A stretch of 64,000 nt of DNA, taken from IMG/VR virus record IMGVR_UViG_3300033146_005170, positions 1-64,000 of that record; one strand, 5' to 3'. The stretch is from a virus. The first letter of the stretch is position 1; each line of letters opens with the position of its first letter. Below the pieces are notes generated by a model that saw only the letters and a list, made by a program, of their open reading frames with translations, made no database searches and had not been told where the DNA came from. Below, in pieces: positions 40,858-50,393 of this stretch. The translations under genes were made by a program, and so were the position numbers.

Positions 40858-41031
40858 GACTTTCTCCTTAGTTCTTTCAGGTAATATCCTATTAATACTT
40901 AGGCGGGTGCCATACTTAATTATGTGTACACTGTATACACACTTATTAGTCCCCTGCTTCGCCCGGAAAATTTTTCAAATTCTCTAGAAGGGGCTACCAC
41001 TAAATAAGCTTAACATTAGTATATAGGCATT
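40858..41031. promoter_or_regulatory. Divergent intergenic region
   Basis: Separates the leftward small-gene operon from the rightward virion operon. Holds one leader-motif copy and TGTGTA...TACACA (40923-40941), an operator-like inverted repeat. I see no convincing -35/-10 pair for the plus-strand late operon, so late transcription may use an unrecognised promoter type. Confidence 0.4.
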
Positions 41032-42978
41032 ATGAATTTTTTACCAATAAATATGCAAAGATCTAATATAAAAACAGCTGTTAAACCTCCATATTCTGGA
41101 TGGGTTTCTGAATATGCGAGATTTATGGAACATTATCCGGATGTTGTAGATTGGATTGATAGTTTACCAGATGAAATTTTTCCCTTAAACGGTAAAGTTG
41201 CAAGTATCAAATATGACTATATAAGTTTACTAGTAGCTGAGAGAACCATGCCAGATGTACATCATAAGGATAGAAAAAGGTTTAAGATTAGGTATGAGAC
41301 TACTAGTCAAGGGTCATGTATGATTCTTATTGATGGATGGTGTACTTGGTGGATTGAAACTTTATTTCAAGATGACTGGTGTCAGTTCAGTACTAAAGCA
41401 CACGCTGCAGCTGTAGGAGATTTAGATGTTTGGCTAGGAGATAGCCCTAATTTTAAATCTTTACGTCATGATAAAGTTAGTGTTCAAGCTAAAGCTCCAG
41501 AAGGAAATATGTACAACACTGCTCTAGACTATGTAGTTGGAAATAGTCTTTGTCAAATAGAAGCATATAAAATAGTGCCAGATATTTGGACCATTCCTCT
41601 TGAACCAGCTATTAGTTATACTCTTAAACCTAATACAGTTCCTTGGTATAAATTTCCTCCAAGAAATAGTCTATATACCACTGCAGGTAATGCTACAGAT
41701 ATTTTTGAACAAGCTAGCTTTGATTTTAAATGTTTATTTGGTACTAAAGCTTTTTTACCATCTATTGGTAAATTTATAGAATTTTATTGGTATTTTCTGA
41801 ATGAGTGGCGTGGACCTTACTACTCTAGATTTAAGGGTATTTTTGAAGATTGTGTTTTTAATGCTTCTCAGGTAAATTGTACCAAAGCAATAAAATGTAA
41901 CTTCTGGGATATTAACAAAGCTGCTGATCCATATTATAAGATAAATTTTCAGACTGCCGAGGAGTCTACTTTTGCCACTAATTGGGCTAGTATTTTTGGT
42001 ACTGGTCAGTTTATAAATAGTTGTATACGTCAAGATCAAATAGATGTTAGCTATACAGATACAAAAGTAGAAGCTTGTTGGTTAGAGGATATCGATGGCT
42101 ATGTAAGTGGAGAATTAATTAGAGTAAAGGCTATTAAACTTAAAGTTGCAGGTGAACTAATACTAAAAGGAGCTAATATTGAAGATGGGGAATTAACAGG
42201 TTCTAAATTTGATATTAGAGGCTTATACCTTAGAAATAGTTCAATACATACCTCTGGAGATATGCTACTTGATGATAGTCGCTTAATAGATAGCGTTGTC
42301 AATGCCAGTACAGGTGCCTATGCCATTAAAGGTTTAGGTATGGACAATAGTACTTTAAGTTTACAGACTGGAGCTATTTTAGAAAACAGTTCAGTAGTTG
42401 GAGGTAGTACCTTGCTACTTGGGCAAAATGTTGTTTTCAAAAGTAGTGCAGTGGCTAATGGAGGTACCTTAACCATTGGGGAAGGAACTCAGCTAGAAGG
42501 TTGTTTTTTATCAGTGGCTCAAAACACAACTGTAGTTGATAATATTACCCTTATAGGGGTTGATCTAGGTTTAAAAACTCATTGGGGTTATGCAGATGAT
42601 ATGGGAGGAGAGATAACTCATATGGGATTAAGTAGACAAACTCAAGCTACTTATGGCATACCCGTTACAAGTATAAATCTTAATCAATGCATAATAAAAC
42701 ACTCAGATTATTGGGCTTTGACTTCTGGAGCTAGATCTGAATTTGAGCTTTTTAAAGACTATGTTTTAGCCTATGACAAGTTGCTTTATCCAAGTAGTGG
42801 AGGAACTAGTAATGAGGCCGAAAAACTTTGGGTAGCAAAAGACCAAATAAGTGATAGCACACTGCAAGAATTAAAAACTTTAGAAGTGAATATACTAGGT
42901 TGTGAAAAACATAAGTGGTGGTATCCAATAAGCTATCCTTATGATCTAAATACAATAGTTGATCCAAGGAGACCATAG
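41032..42978 (+). CDS. Beta-helix-like protein, first gene of the late operon
   Basis: 648 residues. The N-terminal half is globular and Trp-rich (GWCTWWIETLFQDDWCQF). From about residue 350 it is a ladder of short strands (SGELIRVKAIKLKVAGELILKGANIEDGELTGSKFDIRG is typical in pattern) as in right-handed beta-helix tailspike or adhesin proteins. A position upstream of the terminase genes is unusual for a fibre. Weak ribosome binding site (ATAGGC). Structural role inferred; no catalytic site seen. Confidence 0.5.
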   Translation: MNFLPINMQRSNIKTAVKPPYSGWVSEYARFMEHYPDVVDWIDSLPDEIFPLNGKVASIKYDYISLLVAERTMPDVHHKDRKRFKIRYETTSQGSCMILIDGWCTWWIETLFQDDWCQFSTKAHAAAVGDLDVWLGDSPNFKSLRHDKVSVQAKAPEGNMYNTALDYVVGNSLCQIEAYKIVPDIWTIPLEPAISYTLKPNTVPWYKFPPRNSLYTTAGNATDIFEQASFDFKCLFGTKAFLPSIGKFIEFYWYFLNEWRGPYYSRFKGIFEDCVFNASQVNCTKAIKCNFWDINKAADPYYKINFQTAEESTFATNWASIFGTGQFINSCIRQDQIDVSYTDTKVEACWLEDIDGYVSGELIRVKAIKLKVAGELILKGANIEDGELTGSKFDIRGLYLRNSSIHTSGDMLLDDSRLIDSVVNASTGAYAIKGLGMDNSTLSLQTGAILENSSVVGGSTLLLGQNVVFKSSAVANGGTLTIGEGTQLEGCFLSVAQNTTVVDNITLIGVDLGLKTHWGYADDMGGEITHMGLSRQTQATYGIPVTSINLNQCIIKHSDYWALTSGARSEFELFKDYVLAYDKLLYPSSGGTSNEAEKLWVAKDQISDSTLQELKTLEVNILGCEKHKWWYPISYPYDLNTIVDPRRP

Positions 42979-43368
42979 ATGCTTATAGATGACAATATTT
43001 ATAGAGCCTTGCTAAGAATAAAAAATAAACCAGAAACTGCAGATTTATTAGTTGATCCAGAGTGTAAAGAAGACTTATTAAGCCTGCTATTAGTAGACTC
43101 TGATTCTGATGAATTTAGTTTGCAACAGGAATTTGAGTCCTCTTATAAACTAGTTAAAGACTATATTAACAATATGGATAAAATTACCAGTAAAGAGGAT
43201 TTAGATGTTTTAAAAGAAGCTCAAAAGTTTTTGACTTTTTTATTACGGAATGAAGAAAAACTTGCTAGTGTTGAAGAGGTAAAGAGATTTAAGGAGACTG
43301 TTCTTGAGGCCTTAGACGCTGCCAGTCCTGAGTTGAGAGACCAAGTTATTGCTGGATTAGCTCAATGA
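42979..43368 (+). CDS. Putative terminase small subunit
   Basis: 129 residues after CAAGGAGACC. All-helical and acidic, with no clear HTH. The assignment rests on position: immediately upstream of, and overlapping by 4 bp, the large terminase gene. A different packaging accessory protein is possible. Confidence 0.45.
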   Translation: MLIDDNIYRALLRIKNKPETADLLVDPECKEDLLSLLLVDSDSDEFSLQQEFESSYKLVKDYINNMDKITSKEDLDVLKEAQKFLTFLLRNEEKLASVEEVKRFKETVLEALDAASPELRDQVIAGLAQ

Positions 43369-44978
43369 ATCCGTATATTACTAACTTTAGGTCTGAACTT
43401 ATGGGTCGATATGGTTTGTTAAGTCATGGGCAAAGTAATTCTGAATGGATTGAACAAAATACAAAGTTATCAGGTAGAAATTTTAGCTTTGAAGGGCATG
43501 AGTTTCAGAGACAGATCTTAGATGATGAATGCCAACATCTGGTAGTGAAAAAGTGTTCTCAGGTAGGTTTGACTGAAGTTATTATACGTTGGGTATTGGC
43601 TTTTTTAGCTAGAAATCAGGGTCTAACTACTATCATGACTCAGCCAACTAGAATGATGGCTTTAAATTTTTCCACTACTAGAGTTGATGAGATAATAAAA
43701 GAGTCGCCACTGTTGAATAATCTTTTAGATCGTAAAGTAGATAGTAAAGAGCTTAAAAAGCTAAGTAAATCATATTTGTATATAAAAGGAACTATAGGTA
43801 GCTCATCGGCTATTTCAGTGCCTGCTGATGCTATTATTACTGATGAATATGACTTTAGCGATATGGCCGTAGTAGGTAAATATAATTCTAGACTTTCACA
43901 TTCAAAATATAAGATAATAAAAAGGTTCTCTACGCCTACTATACCTGACTTTGGAGTAACTAAAGAATTTGAGCTCTCGACTAAAAATCAAAGGCTACAA
44001 AAGTGTCCAAGTTGCAATCATTGGAACAATCATGACTTTTTTAAGGATGTCAAGATATTTCATCCTAAGTTTTATGGTGTGCCAATTGACAATATTCAAT
44101 TAGACGACCTATTAGAGATAGGTCCTGATCAAATAAAAATGCAGTGTCAAAAATGCGGTAGAGCCTTAGACTACACAGACTACACTGCTCAAGAGTGGGT
44201 TGAAGAACATCCAGGAAGATATATTCATGGTTATCAAGTTAGACCTTGGCATACTGAAACTCAGAAACCTTTTGATCTTCTTCGGTCTAGAGAAGACTAT
44301 GAACTTTACTCTGACTGGGTTAATTTTGGTTTAGGTGAGGATTATATTGATGCTAGTCAGATTTTTGATTTGAAAAAGATTACCGCTAGTAGCTTTCCTG
44401 TTTCTGACCATTTTGGGATGTTCTTAGGGATTGATTTTGGTAAGAAATGCTATTTAGCAATGGGCTTTCCTATTGACAATTCTATTATTATTTCTCTTTA
44501 TGAAGAGCTTAGTGAAGATAATGTTAAAGCTAGGGTTAAAGAGTTAATTAGAAGCTATTATATTGCTGGTATGGTTTTAGATGCCTTACCTCAAACTAAG
44601 TTGTCTTCTGATATTAGGAGTTTGCTACCTGGTAAGGCCTACACTGCTTACTACTCAGATAGTCAAAAAGATTATTTTGCCTTAAGAGCCAATAATAAAG
44701 ATGTTTCTATAGCTAGAACTCAGCTCTATGATAAGGTTTTAGGTCTAGATGAGATTATTATAAATGACACTGCACAACTTGAAACCTTTAAAAAGCATAT
44801 GCAAGGAATGATAAAACAAAGACTTAAAGACAATGAAGTTGAAGCTGTTAGATATGTAAAGGTAAAACCAGATCATTATTTACACGCTGTAGGATACTTA
44901 AAAACAGCTATAGATATCTTTGGAGCGAGTCAATCTCATATTGTAAAGCCTACTGTAACCACGACTAAAATGCAGTAG
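43365..44978 (+). CDS. terL: Terminase large subunit, GpA type
   Basis: 537 residues. ATPase domain: KKCSQVGLTE (62-71) as the GpA-family Walker A, and DAIITDEYDFSD as Walker B. A zinc-ribbon-like insert has CPSC and CQKC. The C-terminal nuclease begins LGIDFGKK and contains VLDALPQ. Cuts concatemers and pumps DNA into proheads through the portal encoded next. GpA-type terminases usually make cohesive ends, so cos packaging is suggested but not shown. Confidence 0.9.
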   Translation: MNPYITNFRSELMGRYGLLSHGQSNSEWIEQNTKLSGRNFSFEGHEFQRQILDDECQHLVVKKCSQVGLTEVIIRWVLAFLARNQGLTTIMTQPTRMMALNFSTTRVDEIIKESPLLNNLLDRKVDSKELKKLSKSYLYIKGTIGSSSAISVPADAIITDEYDFSDMAVVGKYNSRLSHSKYKIIKRFSTPTIPDFGVTKEFELSTKNQRLQKCPSCNHWNNHDFFKDVKIFHPKFYGVPIDNIQLDDLLEIGPDQIKMQCQKCGRALDYTDYTAQEWVEEHPGRYIHGYQVRPWHTETQKPFDLLRSREDYELYSDWVNFGLGEDYIDASQIFDLKKITASSFPVSDHFGMFLGIDFGKKCYLAMGFPIDNSIIISLYEELSEDNVKARVKELIRSYYIAGMVLDALPQTKLSSDIRSLLPGKAYTAYYSDSQKDYFALRANNKDVSIARTQLYDKVLGLDEIIINDTAQLETFKKHMQGMIKQRLKDNEVEAVRYVKVKPDHYLHAVGYLKTAIDIFGASQSHIVKPTVTTTKMQ

Positions 44979-45033
44979 GCTGCCATTAATTTACTTTGTT
45001 TCATTATATAGCAATAAATGTTAGGAGAGCCAG

Positions 45034-46446
45034 ATGGCTATTTTGTTAAAAAATTTCTTTAAAGGTGCTAAACCTAGTGCTAAGCCTAAGTCTAGATCTC
45101 CTTTAAAAGAAGGGGATAAATATTCTCCTATACCTTATAACTCTTATACAGATCCAAGTTCTTTAAGAAACTCTGGAGATACCCAAACAGTTATTAAAAA
45201 TCTTCAAAATTATGATCCTGATTTTGGTAATGCTATTTGGGCTATCTTAAGGTTTTCAGATACACCACTTAAAATAATCTTTAGAAAAGATAAAGGGGAA
45301 TTTGATGCTAAAAAGACTCTAGAGTTTATTAATTTAATTACTAATACTTGGGTTTCTAGTACTAATGCTCCTAGTCCTCGTGAGTTAGGGACTAATATTA
45401 TTCAACAACTATTCATGTTTGGAGGTGTAGGTGCTGAGGTTATATTAGACGAATTCAAATTACCTACTAGAACAGTTTTAGTCGCTGCGAAAGAGTTAGA
45501 ATGGAAAAAATCTAATGGATCTTTTATACCAATTCAAATGAATCAAGGAAAAGAGATTAAGTTAGACATTCCTACTTTTTTCTATACTGCTACAGATCTT
45601 CATCCTGATCAGGCAGCAGCTGATTCACCATTACTTTCTGCAGTACAAGCAGCAGTATTTAAACAACAAGTAATTACTGATATTCAAAGAGTTATTAGAC
45701 GGGCAGGCTATCCAAGACATAAAGTTACTATTTTAGAAGAAATTCTTAGATCTAATGCACCAGCTAATATTAGAACTGATCCTGATGAGTTAGAGAAGTG
45801 GCTTATAAAACAAAAAGAGAGTATATCTGAAGGTTTAGCTAAACTAAAGCCAGAAGATGCCATAGTTATTTTTGATTCTATTGAGATTGACTATCTATCA
45901 ACAGGTTCTAATACTACAGTTGATTTTAAACCTATTGTGGAAATTTTAGATGGGCAATTAACTTCTTCTTTAAGAGTATTGCCTAGTATACTAGGTAAGT
46001 CAGGTATGGGTGGTTCTTCACAAAATATAGCCTCAGTTGAATCTATGTTATTTATTAACACTGTCACCTACTTGCAGAATAGGGCTGCCAAATTACTAAG
46101 TCAAATTTATACTATTATGGCTAGATTACAAGGTATGAAGGGTCTTATTGAGGTTACTTATGAGCCAGTTAATCTAAGACCAGATCTTGAGCTAGAGCCT
46201 CAGAGATTGGCAAAACAGAATAGAATTTTACAGCTTCAAAGCTTTGGGCATATAACTGACTCTGAAGCCGCTTTAGAACTAGGTATTTTACATGAACCTA
46301 CAGAAGAACTTTCAGGTACTAGATTTTTAGATAGTAAGCCTGGAACTGATACAGAAAACATCTCTGCTAATACTGATCCTTTGGGTCGTAGTATTACAGG
46401 AGGTGATGGTTCTGGGGATACCAGAGGTAATGAATCAAGTTCATAG
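45034..46446 (+). CDS. Portal protein
   Basis: 470 residues after TTAGGAGAGCC. Sequence features of portal families: an N-terminal arm with basic and Pro residues, YDPDFGNAIWAILRF, a ...TDLHPDQAAADSPLLSAVQAAVFKQQ region, and a C-terminal helical part ending in a Gly/Ser-rich tail. It lies between terminase and prohead protease, the standard portal position. Forms the dodecameric DNA entry vertex. Confidence 0.8.
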   Translation: MAILLKNFFKGAKPSAKPKSRSPLKEGDKYSPIPYNSYTDPSSLRNSGDTQTVIKNLQNYDPDFGNAIWAILRFSDTPLKIIFRKDKGEFDAKKTLEFINLITNTWVSSTNAPSPRELGTNIIQQLFMFGGVGAEVILDEFKLPTRTVLVAAKELEWKKSNGSFIPIQMNQGKEIKLDIPTFFYTATDLHPDQAAADSPLLSAVQAAVFKQQVITDIQRVIRRAGYPRHKVTILEEILRSNAPANIRTDPDELEKWLIKQKESISEGLAKLKPEDAIVIFDSIEIDYLSTGSNTTVDFKPIVEILDGQLTSSLRVLPSILGKSGMGGSSQNIASVESMLFINTVTYLQNRAAKLLSQIYTIMARLQGMKGLIEVTYEPVNLRPDLELEPQRLAKQNRILQLQSFGHITDSEAALELGILHEPTEELSGTRFLDSKPGTDTENISANTDPLGRSITGGDGSGDTRGNESSS

Positions 46447-46458
46447 AAAGGAAATAAT

Positions 46459-47517
46459 ATGGGAAAGAGACCTACAGAAGGTGCTTTTAAGGTAGAAACA
46501 GTATTTATAGACAGAAAACCCACTGCATATAATACTATTTTTTCTGAGGGAGCTTTGAGTCAAGTTGCTAATCATATCAATGAAAATGGCTTGCCATTGT
46601 TATTGAGTCATAACAGTGGTAGATTGCCATCAGGTCAATGGTATGAGGCTAATAATACTACAGAACAAGTGATTGCTAAATTTTTTATTCCTAAAGAGAT
46701 TAGAGAATTTGAAGATGTTAAAACTCGTATTGATACAGGCATTTTAGATAGTGTATCAATTGGTTTTAGTGCTAAGAAACATACTTGTTCTATTTGTAAT
46801 AATGACATAAATAACTATCAAGAGTGTCCACACATTCCAGGTAGAGAGTATGAAATTAGAGATGATCCTAAAGGACCAGTAGTAGGTAAAGAAACTTGCT
46901 ATGTAATTCTTGATGAGCTTAGTGTTTCAGAAGGTAGTTTGGTATACTCTGGAGCTGTAAAAAGTGCCAAAGTTATTAAGTCTTCTGATAAAGCAGAGTT
47001 TTTTGAAAAGAATCACTTTGAGTTTGCTGACGGTCAGCTAAAATTAGAGGCTATCCATACAAAGCATTCTCTACAAAGCTTAAATGAACAAAAAGACCCA
47101 GAAGGAAAATTGATGGATGAGAAAACATTTAAAGAGCTTCAGACTAAGCATCTAGAGCTTCAAGAAAAGTTTACAGAACTTCGTCAGACTAATCTAACTG
47201 TACAAGAGAAAGTTCTAAGCTTGAGAACTGAAGTACAGGAGTATAAAGATAAAGCTGAGAAGTATGATACTATCGTGGCTAGTTTGGAAACAAAAGAGGC
47301 TGAGCATAAAAAACTCTTTGCTGACTTTGCCGAAGCTGTTGAGAAACTAGCTGCTCCTTTTAAAGTTGACTATAAAGCTCCAGATAACTCTGAAGATTTG
47401 CTTGCTGACTTTGAAACATATATGGAAAAAGCAAAAGCTTTGCCATCAGGTCGTCAGTCTGTTAGTGAGCCTGACTCAATTGAATATGCCGCTCCAGAAG
47501 CTGCGTATAAAGTATAA
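46459..47517 (+). CDS. Prohead protease fused to scaffold
   Basis: 352 residues after AAAGGAAAT. The N-terminal 180 residues resemble prohead proteases (LPLLLSHNSGRLPSGQW, DTGILDSVSIGFSAKKH) with a Cys/His insert (CSICNNDINNYQECPH) that may bind zinc. The C-terminal region from residue 219 is a coiled coil (KTFKELQTKHLELQEKFTEL) typical of scaffolding. Expected to cleave itself and the capsid protein during maturation. Catalytic residues could not be assigned confidently. Confidence 0.75.
   Translation: MGKRPTEGAFKVETVFIDRKPTAYNTIFSEGALSQVANHINENGLPLLLSHNSGRLPSGQWYEANNTTEQVIAKFFIPKEIREFEDVKTRIDTGILDSVSIGFSAKKHTCSICNNDINNYQECPHIPGREYEIRDDPKGPVVGKETCYVILDELSVSEGSLVYSGAVKSAKVIKSSDKAEFFEKNHFEFADGQLKLEAIHTKHSLQSLNEQKDPEGKLMDEKTFKELQTKHLELQEKFTELRQTNLTVQEKVLSLRTEVQEYKDKAEKYDTIVASLETKEAEHKKLFADFAEAVEKLAAPFKVDYKAPDNSEDLLADFETYMEKAKALPSGRQSVSEPDSIEYAAPEAAYKV
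47113..47517 (+). CDS. Internal in-frame scaffold protein candidate
   Basis: In-frame ATG (codon 219 of the protease gene) with GAAGGA 6-7 nt upstream, at the exact start of the coiled-coil region (MDEKTFKEL...). Would give a free 134-residue scaffold, as Nu3 is made from inside lambda gene C. No separate scaffold gene is visible. Confidence 0.5.
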   Translation: MDEKTFKELQTKHLELQEKFTELRQTNLTVQEKVLSLRTEVQEYKDKAEKYDTIVASLETKEAEHKKLFADFAEAVEKLAAPFKVDYKAPDNSEDLLADFETYMEKAKALPSGRQSVSEPDSIEYAAPEAAYKV

Positions 47518-47528
47518 AGGGGAATTAA

Positions 47529-47900
47529 ATGTATCCAGAACTACTCTATAAAGGCCAGTATACGCTGAAAAGAGTTCTAACAATGCCAATGGTGCCTAGT
47601 CTTACAAAAGATGATATAGGTAAACTTGTTTCTCTTGATTCTACAGGTACAGTTAGACTAGCACTTGAAGACGCTGTCTTTTTTGGTGTACTTAGAACAG
47701 TCAACAACAATGACAATATCTGTACGGTTGATTTTTCTGGAGTTCATCAGTTTAAATCTACGGCTGGTATCGATGCAGGTAAAGCAGTTGTTCCAGGAGG
47801 TACTCCTGAAAATGTAAAAGAAGGTACAGGAGCTACTAAAGCTGTCACTTTGACTCAAGTTGCCGCAGGTGAGCTTGTTTCTGTATTTTTTCTAAACTAA
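47529..47900 (+). CDS. Capsid decoration protein, DUF2190-like
   Basis: 123 residues after AAGGGGAATTAA. Gly/Val/Thr-rich small beta protein (VPSLTKDDIGKLVSLDSTGTVRLALEDA...FFGVLRTV, AGKAVVPGGTPENVKEGTG) of the kind encoded just before the major capsid gene in many phages. Likely stabilises the capsid surface. Family assignment is by pattern and position. Confidence 0.6.
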   Translation: MYPELLYKGQYTLKRVLTMPMVPSLTKDDIGKLVSLDSTGTVRLALEDAVFFGVLRTVNNNDNICTVDFSGVHQFKSTAGIDAGKAVVPGGTPENVKEGTGATKAVTLTQVAAGELVSVFFLN

Positions 47901-47910
47901 GGAGCTTTAA

Positions 47911-49071
47911 ATGAAATTTAAACGAAAAGCAGTAGCTAAAGCTACTGAAGTTAGACTTAGCCCAAGTATGTATGCCGAAGCAGCAGCTTTGAAGCTTACT
48001 TTTTCTCAGTATCTTGAAAGACTTAATCCGTCTCAGCCTGGTGATACTCTTGATGCTTTTGAGCGTCAGCTTCAGAAGTTTGGTATTGTTACTCAGTCAA
48101 TTCCTGAAAAAGGTATTTATGCATCCACTGTAGAGCAGTTCTTGAAAGCCTCAGAGGAGTATACTTATGCAGACAATCAACCACTGCAAACTGATGTACC
48201 TGAGTCTAGAATTTTGTTTCCAGAGTTTATCTCTAGGGTAGCTCGAGTAGCTTTGTTAAAAGATCAAGATTATGATGTTAATAATCTTTTGGCTACTACT
48301 CGTGTTATTCCTAATACCACTTTTAAAGAGCTGTGGATTGACACTACTCCAGGTAAATCAGATCAGCCAGATCGTACTCAATATGAGATGGGTAGAGTTG
48401 GTGAGTTTGGTACTTTTCCAAGAGTACAGATTAAATGGTCTGAAACAGCTAAAAGTGTCTATAAAAGAGGTGTACAGATAGACATGTCTTATGAGTTTCA
48501 GCGAGAAGCTACTATGGATATTCTTGCTATTGTTATCTCTCGTATCATGATGACTCAGTCTATGGATCTATTTAAGAAAGCTCTTGCAATTGGTTTTAAT
48601 GGTACTACAGTTGTTGAATCTAGTAGCCTAGACCCAGCCGCTACAGGTAATACGATCACTTACACTGCTTGGCTTAAGTGGACAGCCAGCTTTAAGCCTT
48701 ATAGCTGTGGTGTATACTATTGTTCTCTTGATACTGCATTGAAAATCATTATGATGGAAAAACCTGATGTTGATCCAGTAGCTATGATGGCAGCATTGAA
48801 ACAAGGGCCTGTAGATCAGAAGATCAGTCTTTCTAGAGGTATGTGGGATAACGTAACTATTTTCCCAATGACAGATGGATCTATTCCAGATGACTATATC
48901 TTTACTCTTGATAAAAACTATGCTCTTGAGAGAGTTATTCAAGCAGGTACAGATATCCAAGAGTCAGAGCGTATCATTACACAGCAGTTTGATTCAATTG
49001 TTATCTCTATCTCTGATGAGATTAGTAGAATTTTCTCTGATGCAACTTTTGTATTGCATCTATCAGACTAA
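47911..49071 (+). CDS. Major capsid protein
   Basis: 386 residues with AAGGAGC site, following protease/scaffold and decoration genes. An N-terminal helical segment of about 90 residues is followed by a long E-loop-like region (RTQYEMGRVGEFGTFPRVQIKWSETAKSVYKRGVQIDMSYEFQRE), then P- and A-domain-like sequence. Consistent with an HK97 fold. Main shell protein; the high-quality site and slightly higher GC fit strong expression. Confidence 0.8.
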   Translation: MKFKRKAVAKATEVRLSPSMYAEAAALKLTFSQYLERLNPSQPGDTLDAFERQLQKFGIVTQSIPEKGIYASTVEQFLKASEEYTYADNQPLQTDVPESRILFPEFISRVARVALLKDQDYDVNNLLATTRVIPNTTFKELWIDTTPGKSDQPDRTQYEMGRVGEFGTFPRVQIKWSETAKSVYKRGVQIDMSYEFQREATMDILAIVISRIMMTQSMDLFKKALAIGFNGTTVVESSSLDPAATGNTITYTAWLKWTASFKPYSCGVYYCSLDTALKIIMMEKPDVDPVAMMAALKQGPVDQKISLSRGMWDNVTIFPMTDGSIPDDYIFTLDKNYALERVIQAGTDIQESERIITQQFDSIVISISDEISRIFSDATFVLHLSD

Positions 49072-49080
49072 GGAGAGATA

Positions 49081-49338
49081 ATGAAAGTTAAAGCTAAAGA
49101 TCCCAGTAAAGTTTACTGGGATAAAACTCAAGATAAAGTAATTCACGGTAAAAAGACTGTAGTTGTAAAAGCTACTGGTTTGATTAGAGAGCTTATTAAC
49201 TCTGGAGCTCTAGTTGAAGTCTTTGAGGATAATGAGTCTCAAGTAGGTGTTGTAGATAGCAATAAGCTTAATCCTGAAAACACTGCTACTGGCAAGGCTA
49301 AAGAAAATACTTTTAACAAGTCAAAAGAAACTGCCTAG
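49081..49338 (+). CDS. Small protein after the capsid gene
   Basis: 85 residues after AAGGAGAG. Lys-rich N-terminus (MKVKAKDPSKVYWDKTQDKVIHGKKTVVVKATG) and a disordered Asn/Lys/Thr tail. Probably a head or connector accessory; no family recognised. Confidence 0.45.
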   Translation: MKVKAKDPSKVYWDKTQDKVIHGKKTVVVKATGLIRELINSGALVEVFEDNESQVGVVDSNKLNPENTATGKAKENTFNKSKETA

Positions 49339-49345
49339 TTTTTAT

Positions 49346-49367
49346 CTAAAGGTCATTAGACCTTTAG
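49346..49367 (+). promoter_or_regulatory. 9-bp hairpin between head genes
   Basis: CTAAAGGTC-ATTA-GACCTTTAG, perfect stem, ending 14 nt before the next ATG and just before its AAGGA site. No T-tract. It may set mRNA stability or translation between capsid and connector genes. Confidence 0.5.
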
Positions 49368-49381
49368 AGTAAGGACTAACT

Positions 49382-49780
49382 ATGACATTAACTTTTTCTT
49401 TTATAAGATCTTTATCTGGAGCTAGCGAGGCAGAATTGCCTGATGTTGTTTTAGAGGACTTACAAGTAATAGATATAGCTAATACTTGGTATGATTCCTT
49501 AGACAATACTATAACAGATCCAATTTCTGAAAATATTGCCTTATATTATAAAGGCTATAAATGTATTGTACTTTTAGAACTATACTTACTCACTGCCTTA
49601 CCTGAAAAAATTAAGGACAATTTTAATGAGTTGACTCGATTTGATACTATTAAAGATGTTATTGCTTTAGCTAAGCAAAAGCTTTTAGAATTAGAAAATC
49701 CAGTAAATACTCTAGGGAACATTACTCGCTTTGATATAGTTTCTCCAACTATTGATCCGGTGACTCAAGAAGGTCGTTAA
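49382..49780 (+). CDS. Putative head-tail adaptor
   Basis: 132 residues after AAGGACTAAC. Helical (DTIKDVIALAKQKLLELENPV). Called from position: first gene after the head genes in a capsid, adaptor, closure, terminator order. No diagnostic motif. Confidence 0.4.
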   Translation: MTLTFSFIRSLSGASEAELPDVVLEDLQVIDIANTWYDSLDNTITDPISENIALYYKGYKCIVLLELYLLTALPEKIKDNFNELTRFDTIKDVIALAKQKLLELENPVNTLGNITRFDIVSPTIDPVTQEGR

Positions 49781-49781
49781 A

Positions 49782-50393
49782 ATGAACATTCATAGTGTTC
49801 GTAGAAGATTTCAGCATAAAGTAGATTTTTTTATACCGAGTAAATATACTGGTAATATATTTCAAGGCTTTTATAGCTTACAGCAGGATCCCCTAAATAG
49901 CGAAAGATTTTTATTATATATAACTATTTCTTTTAAACCTAATATAGTGGGTCATTTAATTTTTATTAAAAATCAACCTTGGCTAGTTCACAGATTTTTT
50001 AAAGAGGTAGTTAATTTATCTCTATACGAGTATCTATTAATGCCTACTAATGATATGCTAGATATTCTAGTTATTAGACAAAGTGTAAATGCTCTTGGAA
50101 CTTCTAATACAGAAATAAGTACTGATGGGAATAACTTTTTACTTGATGGGAATAGTCTTTTTATTCCTAATAATAGAGTACATTGTATTCTAGATACTTT
50201 TAGTAGAAAAGAAAGGATTAATCCCACTGTTCAACCTGCTGATGCCTATGAAAGAACTTTTTTCATAGCTAGATCACAAATGATAGATTACCAAGTTCCT
50301 ATAGCAGTTTACTATAAAGGGATAAGATTTAAAGTTATGTCTAAGACTCCATATGATGGTGCCGTAGAACTTAGAGCTACACAGGAATTATAA
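49782..50393 (+). CDS. Putative neck / head-closure protein
   Basis: 203 residues, 1 nt after the previous stop. Beta-rich (KVDFFIPSKYTGNIFQGFYSL, IAVYYKGIRFKVMSKTPYDG), as small barrel-type head-closure proteins are. Assigned by gene order. Stop overlaps the next start. Confidence 0.4.
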   Translation: MNIHSVRRRFQHKVDFFIPSKYTGNIFQGFYSLQQDPLNSERFLLYITISFKPNIVGHLIFIKNQPWLVHRFFKEVVNLSLYEYLLMPTNDMLDILVIRQSVNALGTSNTEISTDGNNFLLDGNSLFIPNNRVHCILDTFSRKERINPTVQPADAYERTFFIARSQMIDYQVPIAVYYKGIRFKVMSKTPYDGAVELRATQEL

